From: Macrotrachela quadricornifera
Lineage: Eukaryota > Rotifera > Eurotatoria > Philodinida > Philodinidae
DNA length: 64,000 nt
Reading direction: 5' to 3'
Assembly: GCA_022393335.1 (NCBI GenBank)
Contig: JAJEKB010021049.1
Location: forward strand, 1 to 64,000
Positions 55,744 through 64,000 of the stretch are shown one piece after another. Both the position numbers and the translations under genes were made by a program. Position 1 is the first letter of the stretch. Each line of letters starts with the position of its first letter. Below the pieces are notes generated by a model. The model was not told the DNA's origin, did no database searches, and was given only the letters and a program-made list of their open reading frames with translations.

Positions 55744-58725
55744 TATTGACACAGACACATATACATGGAAAATAGGAAATAATTTACTGAACAATTACTT
55801 TTTGGAAAATCAATCTTAAATAAGCTGAAGCATTTTTAAAGTTTCATGATTTATTCATTAAATTTTAAATAATTCGAAAATGCTTGATTTTCTAATTTAT
55901 AGAAATTCAGTTTGATTTTCTTAAAAAATAATTTTCAAATGAATTAAGAAATCAATATAAATTCTAGCGAAAGTCGAAAATAATAGTAAGTTTCTGGAAA
56001 AATTTTTGAACTATGACCCCTGTACAGGCATTGTTCATTCATGTATATAAATCAGCCGATAGTGTCTTACAGTCATTATTTTCTTCGGCAGTCGTAGAGA
56101 GTAGATAAATAATTTTTTTTAAAAGTTATTAATCAAGTTTCATATTTGAAAAAAATACTATCATTTGGTTTTATTTATTGTTCTCATGCATTAATGTTCG
56201 ATGATATTTGTTATTTAGATACATTAATGACCAATGATATTTATTGATTATTTTGATACATTAGTTATAAACGATATGTTATTAATATGAAAATAAAGAT
56301 ACCTCAATATCATATAAAAATTCAATTCGATTTTCCATATTTTAGAAAGTAGAATATCTACGATTAAACTCTATAACTCATTTTCTAGTATACAGTGTAG
56401 CTACTCTGTGTCATACCCTCTTGTCAGTAGAGGGAAGATTTGTAATTGATGATAATTTGATCATTAATTTTCGATGATTTCAATGTTTTTTTGATAAAAA
56501 ATACGTACAAAAAAGATAAAATACAACTAAAAATGACTATATTATTCTTGATATCCAATGATTAACTGTTTCATTTCATACTATTCTATTTGTATGTCTA
56601 CCGTTCTGCAAAAAAACGTATCTAGAATGCAGCAAAAATATTAATGAAACTGTTATCGTTTTATTTCTCTTTTCAAAAAAAATATATTATTTTATCAAAT
56701 GTTTATTAAAAGAAAAAGAAAAAGAAGAATCATGTATATATATATAGAATAAAGAAGGATTAGAAGAAAAAGGAAAGATAATATATAATAGCTAAGAAAA
56801 TATGTGATGTACTCGAACAATATCGCGCAAAGAAAAAATCGACTCTTGGTGAAAAAAAAATCCAGTAGGAGAAAGAGAACAGAAATTACTTACATGTATT
56901 CAAAGTATTCACTGATGCTTGGAAGAAACCAACAAAATAAAGAGGAAAATAGTACCCTGTAAATGGGACTAGGTCGTATATATAAGCTACCATATCTATT
57001 GAGATAGTACCAATTGGCGGTTGGTGCAGAACACAACACAATATTATTCAACGCATTTATCATTTATTGGTTTGTTTCTCTTCTAATATAAGGAAGAGCT
57101 GTAAACAAGTTAACCAATAAACTATTAATTTTACGACATTTCATTTCCCAGTAAGTAAAGAAAACATCAACAATCACTAAATTCTATGTAATTTCGAACA
57201 ACTTCAGAAAGCGACAACTATATGTTCTATAAAAGAATAAGAAATTCACTTCTATTTTCTCACTTTATTACACATTAATTTGTATCGAATTAAATAGTCT
57301 GTTCTTTCCTAGATCTGTTTTTAATAATACACTTCTACTCTTTATTATGGTCTTAAACAATTGCTTTTGTTTTTGATATTTTTATTCATATCAACATTGG
57401 ACGCGCTATCGTACGTCCTTGAATTCCCCATTACTACTTTATTTATTGTTTACTCATTAACTTTATGCTTTTTATCTTCTCGCATTTATTGTTTACATTA
57501 TTTATCTTATCTTTTCGTCTTCTTATTTTTTTCTTTATTTCGGTCTTTTTTCTCGTGTCTACAACACTAGCTTCTTCTTTTTTGTTATTATAGATGCTCA
57601 TCAGAGCATCTCAATGACGTTTGCAATGGAGATTTCAGCATATGTCCTCTATTCGATCATACATATTATTCTAAAGGCTTGTTTTTATTAACATATGACC
57701 TTGCAGGTGTCGTCCCGTATATTTATTCTTCCTTATATACTGGATATATATCATCGATTAGTAGATAGATCATTTCTATTCCTTCTTTAGCTAGAGTAAC
57801 TCCGTTTTGTAGATTGTTTTCTTTCTTTTTTTTGTTTCTACTTCTCTCTTCTCTCTTTCATTTTTTCTTTAGTCTATTTTTCTTTTCTGCGATCCTTGTT
57901 TTTTAGGTCAAGATTATCGGGTTATTCATTTCTTGTTTTTGCATATTTATCTCGATTTTTCTTCGAGTTACTTGGGCGATATCACAATTAGACAATAGTT
58001 GATAGGAAAGAAGAACAAATGTGAAAAACAAGAGTGTGACGTTATCATATTGTCTAGTCTGTTCTTCCTTTTCATTCGTATGACGTCGTAACTTAATAGC
58101 TTGTACAGTACATATATTGGTAGTTCTTCTTTCTGTTTTTCTATCACTAAGATGAAGATTCTCCTACGTACTCTATGGATAATCGAAAGACGGATATTTC
58201 TTTCCTATATCATCGCGTCATTATATTTATCGAGATGGCGAATTGTGTTTTCTCTTTCTTTTTCTTCTATCATTGAGATAGATGTTCTAGTACGCATTGG
58301 TAATGGAGGAATTTCATATTTATACCTAAAAGAGTTCAAGCATAAATAATAAATTCACCACCTATCTACGAAATTACAAATTAAATATTTACATCCACAT
58401 GAATATGTCTGAATTAATACGAAACACTCATTAAGGTCACCCCCGCCCCTCTCTAAAAAAAAATCATTTTTTATCAGAAATTCCGGAATTGGGATACATG
58501 TACGAGAAGATAGCCTGTCTTCAGCTCTTTCAGAAACAATACGAACTTTCTTTTGATGCCTCGTTTCTCGCACGATTTTTGATGATTTTCGCCATGTACT
58601 GCACGTGAAACAAAGTTTTTTTTTTAAAAAACGAAAAATCTTTTTCATTTTTTCTCAGAACGTGGTTTCAACGACGTAACACCACCGTCATACTACCACA
58701 GTATAATATTAACTCAAATATGTTT
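55744..58725. other. AT-rich and pyrimidine-rich DNA, no gene
   Basis: No gene was recognised. A promoter-like site lies at 56044-56062. The stretch 57350-58020 is strongly T/C-biased on the plus strand, so its leucine/phenylalanine-rich open frame is composition-driven. Confidence 0.45.
56044..56062 (+). promoter_or_regulatory. orphan TATA-like core promoter
   Basis: TATATAAATCAGCCGATAG is followed 11 bp later by an initiator-like TTACAGTCA. It resembles the TATA context of the gene at 47729-48634. No ORF follows downstream, so it may belong to a lost gene or be chance. Confidence 0.25.
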
Positions 58726-58948
58726 TTTGTTTGAAAGCTTGTGTTTAAGGCTAGTCCCCCTCGTGATCCTTTTTAAAATAAGCCTTTTTATTATCATATA
58801 AGAACACATCTTTATAGAAAAAGCGCAATTTTTTAGGGGTTTTGTAAGTCATAGAACTTGTCACTTCTTTTCTTCGTTTAAAATGTGAGAATTCAAAATC
58901 AAGGACCACGAGAGGGGCTAGCCCTAGAGACAAACTTTCAAACAATAT
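58726..58948. mobile_element. small MITE, 223 bp
   Basis: The inverted ends begin TTGTTTGAAAG on both strands and stay similar for about 45 bp (for example AAGGCTAGTCCCCCTCGTG against AGGGCTAGCCCCTCTCGTG). The interior is not coding. The flanks are T-rich at the left and (TA)n at the right, so the target duplication is unclear. Confidence 0.7.
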
Positions 58949-59165
58949 ATATATAATGAGAGTTCAAAGAGAAATTTTAGCGCTAAAATGAGCTATTTTT
59001 GACCCTGGTTTGGTTGATACCTCTGTCAAACGCTAGTAAATCGAACTGAAAATTTTACCACAACCTCCTCACTTCAGTCCCAACATACGTTCCTAATTCC
59101 AGCCCATTTGAACGTATCTCGGATGAGACCAATTTTTGAAGAGGGGAGTGACTCTGACAAAGATC

Positions 59166-59240
59166 ATAAAATCCGAGCAGGAATCGAATCTGCATCTTTC
59201 AATAGTCGGTTGGATGTTCTACCGTCGAAGTAGCTGATTT
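59166..59240 (-). repeat. tRNA-like sequence, possible SINE head
   Basis: On the minus strand there is a B box (GATTCGATTCC) and a tRNA-like order of stems: D stem CTAC/GTAG, anticodon stem near TCCAA/TTGAA, T stem GCAG/CTGC. The acceptor pairs only partly and position 33 is not T, so it is not a working tRNA. It is probably a pseudogene or the head of a SINE whose body extends toward 59040. The stretch 58949-59353 otherwise holds nothing recognised. Confidence 0.35.
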
Positions 59241-59353
59241 TCTCTCTAGTTATGAAAAAAATACGTTTGTAGAGGCGGCTCGCTTGACCCTCGACTGAAA
59301 TCGACCTAACGATTTATCATTGCTTTATGAATTCGTCCCCAAGAACTATTACT

Positions 59354-61552
59354 GAGCATATATACTTCTGGAATGCAAAAGTGATAGTGAGTATTTGACC
59401 TCTTTTAACACTAGAAAAGGACTTATTGGGAAAAGTCATTATGCTATTCGATAGCCCTTAGAGTTTCCTATCAGACTATGCCATTTGATCGTATCTGACT
59501 TTTATTCGGTGAAAAGCTAATCAAATAGAGAATGAATGAGTCCTCATTGTCTTCACATTTTGTATTTTGGATGAATCGTTGATTATATAATGAGTTTTTT
59601 GAAAAGTAAGCAGATATTCCGATAGTCCTAAAAATTCTGTACAAGATAGATATTTTCTTAGAGTATAGTCGTTTTTCTTTGAAATATAATGCTAGAAAAA
59701 CGATAGTTTCTCCTATTGCTCAATTCGAAAAATGCATATTTTTGTCATTGTTTTTTCGAAATTTTGTTTTTTACCTGCCATAGATATCTGCAAAGTCGCT
59801 CAATTCTTATAACTAAATGCATGAAAAGTAAATCCTTGATTAAGAATTGTTTAGATGATGGACTTGTAGTTTCCTTCCGTTTTTTTATCCGTCAAAATAT
59901 TTCTTGTGATGTAGTGACTTAGTGATCATGTGTCTGACCGTTACCCAATGTTACATGTACATTCTAGAACCTTCTATGTACTCTTGTCTTCCCGATCACA
60001 TCAAGGTGTAATTGCGCAGGTATGTAAAAGCGCAATGTTCTGGAATATTCCATTTCTGATACTATATATACTTCTCAGTTATTGTATTTCTCTCTTTCCA
60101 GTCAGTTGCCCTGTACAGTCAGATTTGTTAGCTATCCACGTGTGAATAAACAATCTCTTCTATATTCTGATTTCTGCTCGATACCGAACTGAGTCTAAAT
60201 ACGTGATATTTCTTTAATCGAACACCTGCATATTAATTTTATACGTTCATTGTTTTCTTTATTTCGACACGATTATTTAATCTAAAATGTGTACCCATCT
60301 AACTATTGGTGATCATTAGCGGGTGATATCATTGAGTTTGGACCAAGGCACTCATCTCAATCGTATAGCACGTATCATTCATTGCTCAGTTAGAACGGTA
60401 TACAGTTTTGGATTTATTTCATGAAACTAATGATGTTGTTGAGCGAGAAGGATTTGGCGGTAGTAGTTCGTTGACTAATGATGAAATGTACGTTCTGCGA
60501 CAATTATTGTACAGATATTCGGTTGAAACATCAAATCAATTGAACAAACGATTTTACCGACGAACTGGACGCTTAGTTACTCCTCAAGCAATTAGAAATT
60601 ATCGAAAGTGGTTCGGTTTCCAGGCCGTTCACGCCAGAATCCAACTATTATTGAACCAAAGACATGCCGATCGCCGATTAGCTTTTTGTCAACAAAATAT
60701 TCATGATGATTGGCGTTGTGTTATTTTTGCCGATGAAAAAATCTTCGAAGTCGATCCTACAAGTATTTTTTATGGGATTCCGTATGGCCGACCACGTCCA
60801 ACTACATTTCGTAGTCAAGGACAGTATCAAGTGGCAGTGTTTGGTACCATTTGGTACAATAATAGATCAAATTGAGTATTCATTGAAGGACGAACCAGTA
60901 CTGCCACATTCGTTGAATATTTAGAAGATGAACTTCATTTACACCGACGATTGATAAGAAATTATGATTTCATACATGATCATCCAACATGGGCACGTAC
61001 GACTGTAACCCATTAGATATCTATAACAGGCAAAAATATACAATATGATGAGCTGCAAGAGCGTCTAGTTCTATTTTGAAAAACTAGTATCTAGAGAGAT
61101 GACAATGTAAGTCAAAGTTTCGGAAAAACAATGACAAAAATATGCATTTTTCAAATTGAGCAATAGGAGAAACTATCGTTTTTCTAGCATTATATTTCAA
61201 AGAAAAACGACTATACTCTAAGAAAATATCTATCTTGTACAGAATTTTTAGGACTATCGGAATATCTGCTTACTTTTCAAAAAACTCATTATATAATCAA
61301 CGATTCATCCAAAATACAAAATGTGAAGACAATGAGAAAATCTATAATTTGAAAATCTGACTATGAGGATGCATTCATTCTCTATTTGATTAACTTTTCA
61401 CCGAATAAAAGTCAGATATGATCAAATGGCATAGCCTGATAGGAAACTCTTAGGGCTATCGGATGGCTTGATTACTTTTCCCAATAAGTCATTTTCTAGT
61501 GTTAAAAGAGGTCAAATATTCACTGTCACTTTTGCTTTCCAGGAGTATATGT
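59354..61552. mobile_element. Tc1-like transposon with very long inverted ends
   Basis: The left arm (59354 to about 59785) and right arm (about 61008-61552) are reverse complements apart from indels. Shared blocks include GTATTTGACCTCTTTTAACA, CAGATATTCCGATAGTCCTA and GAAACTATCGTTTTTCTAGC. Between them lies a broken Tc1-type transposase (60408-61016, plus strand). The left interior (about 59930-60230) has extra sequence with a TATA and AATAAA that may be a solo LTR. Arms above 400 bp are unusually long for Tc1. Confidence 0.75.
60408..61016 (+). pseudogene. Tc1-like transposase, broken
   Basis: The first 155 residues are open. They include an HTH-like region (YSVETSNQLNKRFYRRTGRL with VTPQAIRNYRKWFGF), then HARIQLLLNQRHADRRLAFC and the catalytic start DDWRCVIFADEKIFEVD, where the DEK Asp is the first DDE residue, and GRPRP with QVAVFGTIWYNNRS. 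A stop at 60873-60875 ends the first frame; similarity resumes in another frame (VEYLEDELHLHRRL and FIHDHPTWARTT, which includes the second Asp). The region with the third acidic residue is missing. This is the typical decay of an IS630/Tc1 transposase. Confidence 0.8.
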
Positions 61553-62746
61553 GTCTAGTGGTGCTCACGATGAAACTGTGTTGATAACAACGTTCGAGAA
61601 AAAAGAAAACTGTTATGACCGTAACAAAAGTAAAAATCATAACAGTCGGAAAAAATGCCTTATGAAAAATTTTCGACATTCACTTCGTTCTATATAGGTG
61701 ACAATAATCTATCGGATTACTAATTGTACCTGTTAACTCCATTTTTCTCAAACTTTCATTATGTTTAAAATTCAATATTGATATTATTTGCCATTGGAGC
61801 TATATCTCTTTCCCCCCCCCCCTTCCCCTCCCGGGCAAAACTTTCTCACAATCCAATAGTTCCATGGAATAGTTCCATCCCGCGTGGGCGCCTGTTTCAC
61901 ACTATTGAAAAGCCATTGGATTAAATGGAGCACCAATTTCTAGAACCAACACAGGCACGATAGTGAATCTGGATAGGACAAACTTTTGCAAAATATCCAA
62001 AAACTTCAGCATTTTGAGGTAAATTCCAATTATTTCGCACGATAACTCCCATTGGTCTTGATATCATCAGTTTCCTCCTGAGATTTTGTATGTAACACAA
62101 GTTAATTTAGAGTAAGCACAAGCACAGAGGCGAATCCGAACAGTAAAAAGTAGAACCTGATGCTGACTTTACTTATATGTATTGTACATGCATTCCAATA
62201 GACACAAAATTATAGAATATTCTTAGTTTGAACATGCAATTCTGCTATTATTATATTAGCCTGTTCTTAGTGTATTTTGATAAATCAATACCATAAGATT
62301 GATTACTGATTATTTTAATATCAGGTTATCTTTAAGAAAGTAATTTAGCTGATTAAAAAAATTCCAAAAAACATACCATTTATGAGTTAATAATAAAAAA
62401 TATATTATAAATTTTCGTTGTTTTGAGTTATTTTCACAGACGACTATAATTCTATTCTATTAGATTAAGTTGATTTTTTGAAAAAATTAAAGCTTTTTAA
62501 ATAATTTTTTTTAAAAGGAGAATTATTTAATTAAAGAAAAGAAAACGATATCAGTAATACTACCGCATACACAGCTTATTTTAATTTATCATTGTACAAA
62601 ATAAATATAGCAAAAGCATAAAGTACTCTTTTGGACTTCGAATATTTGTAAAAAATTAATACAAAGTGTTCATCAAACGTGTTAAATTGAACTTAAGTTT
62701 CAAAAGACGAGACTGTTGATTTGTATTGTTTTAATAGGGTTACAAG
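61553..62746. other. intergenic DNA upstream of the glycine-zipper gene
   Basis: No gene was found. There is an 11-base C run at 61812-61822, with GC-rich sequence around it to about 61910. The remainder is AT-rich. Confidence 0.45.
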
Positions 62747-64000
62747 ATGAGTTCGAATAATAAACCAAAAACAAGTCAGCGTGGAAAGGATAAGATCGAA
62801 AAGGCAGAGAATTTGACGAAAGTGCTCCAAATGTCTAAGGCTATGCAGACAAGATTCCAACTCATCCCGTCAACGGCTTTGAATAACGTAACAGTAGCTG
62901 GTATTAGAGACATGTCATTGGGAAGAGTGAAGGATGGCAAGCCAGTTGGTATGTGTGTTTCTTTATTTTAAAAAATGTTAAGCTCCCTATTTTAAAATCG
63001 CATAACTTATTTCTAGGTGCCAACGTAATACGATTCAATAATCCAAGTCCTAATACTAAATCAGACTTTCATCGCATTTGCATCGATCCCAAAGGCGTAT
63101 CCAACAAGAGTAATCCGCACATAAAAGTCTCGCCGGGCACTATTAAGGCAGCTCAAACCATACAATCTGGCCTCAAGGTAACCGGAAAGGTTTTGTTTGT
63201 AATATCTCTGGTGGCTAGTGGTGTTCGTGTGGCCAAATCAATATACGATGAGGTAACAATAGATGAAGAGATCGAATCGTTGCAACAAATAGTTAGCGCC
63301 CTGGAAAAAGATTTGACCGACGAAAACCTTACTGGATCAAGGCGAAAAGAAACCGAAGAGGCGTTAGAGTACTCCAGAGAGCTCTCAAAGGAAGCACTGA
63401 ATAATAAAAACCACCCAGGAAAAAAAACCCTCGGCACATTGGTGTGTATTGGCGGCGAGTTTGGTGGCGGTGCGATTGGTGGTCTAGCGGGTGCCCAAGC
63501 TGGCGCAGCAATCGGAGCTGTGGGAGGACCAATCGGAGCTCTGGCCGGTGCTGTGATTGGCAGTGTCATGGGTGCCACAGTTGGTTCAGAAGCCGGTGGA
63601 TCGATAATGAAGAATTTTAAATGCGATTCCGAAGGCCTTTCAACTGAAATGGATGGCTCCTTAGCGAAATTTGGTGAAGATGTTAAAGGCGAGGTTCTTG
63701 GTTTGAAAGGCAACTTCTCGATCAATGACAATGGTCTATCGACTGGAGTTGGTTCATCATTATTCGAGTTTAAAAAAGAAAACAAAGGAAATTATGCACT
63801 GTTAAAAGTGGAAGCCAAAGTTGATGCGAATAAAAGTGGATTGGACCTCGGCGTAGAGGGAAGATTGGTGCGAGGTGAACTTGAATTTGAGAAAGTAAAA
63901 GTTGGGTTTGGGCTTAACTTGGACACCGGATTGAAAATCGGTGATGATGGCGTTAAAATGGAGGCATTAGGATTCGGATTTTCCTTTGACAATGGCGGAT
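62747..64000 (+). CDS. glycine-zipper protein, partial at window end
   Basis: Exon 62747-62948, a 68-nt intron, then 63017 to beyond the window; 395 residues are visible. The N-terminus is hydrophilic (MSSNNKPKTSQRGKDKIEKA) without a signal peptide. It is followed by DMSLGRVKDGKPVGANVIRF and SNPHIKVSPGTIKAAQTIQS, then a hydrophobic helix KVLFVISLVASGVRVAKSIY. A charged helical stretch follows (about residues 155-200), then a long Gly/Ala zipper (EFGGGAIGGLAGAQAGAAIG with GPIGALAGAVIGSVMGATVG). After that come beta-type repeats (LGLKGNFSINDNG, LDLGVEGRLVRGELEFEKVK). The Gly zipper suggests membrane insertion. The family is one I know only by pattern in invertebrates and bacteria; function is unknown. 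GC is far above the surroundings. Minus-strand frames over the exon are shadows. Confidence 0.75.

Noticed and set aside
57361..57570. 69-codon hydrophobic membrane-like ORF
   Set aside because: The strand is strongly pyrimidine-rich over several hundred bases, so Leu/Phe/Ser codons arise from composition.
63153..63992. Long minus-strand open frames rich in Pro/Ala
   Set aside because: They are shadows of the GC-rich glycine-zipper exon on the plus strand.

Overview
The window looks like AT-rich animal nuclear DNA, most probably from a bdelloid rotifer. This is inferred from the mix of features and not from a marker gene. The intact genes carry many very short spliceosomal introns (49-56 nt, GT...AG). 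They include rhodopsin-like GPCRs, an SLC22 transporter and a hedgehog-type Hint protein. A fungal-type amino acid permease points to horizontal transfer. The intergenic DNA is packed with single, diverse, mostly dead DNA transposons, which is the usual bdelloid pattern. No bacterial operon, plasmid or phage signal is present.

Layout. 1-6.4 kb is a transposon cluster: a GC-rich MITE, two deleted pogo/Tigger elements each keeping only a DNA-binding ORF, a Ginger-like element, a foldback element and a tRNA-derived SINE. From 6.7 to 10 kb lie a small unknown gene and a three-exon secreted Hint (Hog) gene on the minus strand. At 11.3-12.6 kb an inverted duplication carries two intron-containing tRNA-Ile(UAU) genes. 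From 16.6 to 28.4 kb is the gene-rich core: an intact GPCR, a GPCR pseudogene, the five-exon permease, a secreted glycoprotein, an unknown protein and an FkbM-family methyltransferase. About 4 kb of quiet DNA follows, ending in a broken gene for a cysteine-rich secreted peptide. From 34.6 to 39.7 kb are a secreted LRR protein and an SLC22-type transporter.

From 40 to 61.5 kb transposons dominate: sugar-porter and MULE pseudogenes, a deleted mariner, a Transib-like element with RSS-heptamer termini and a 5-bp target duplication, a hAT element with a second element nested in it, two minisatellites, a long hairpin, a TA-flanked foldback element, a small MITE and a Tc1 element with arms over 400 bp. 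One probable surface-protein gene (47.7-48.6 kb) sits among them. The window ends inside a gene for a glycine-zipper protein with much higher GC than the surroundings.

The genes do not form a pathway. Several encode membrane or secreted products, as expected for scattered animal genes. The most interesting signals are the Hint protein with only about 23 residues ahead of its catalytic Cys, the Transib-like element, the Ginger-like element, the inverted tRNA pair and the structured repeat block at 52.2-55.7 kb.
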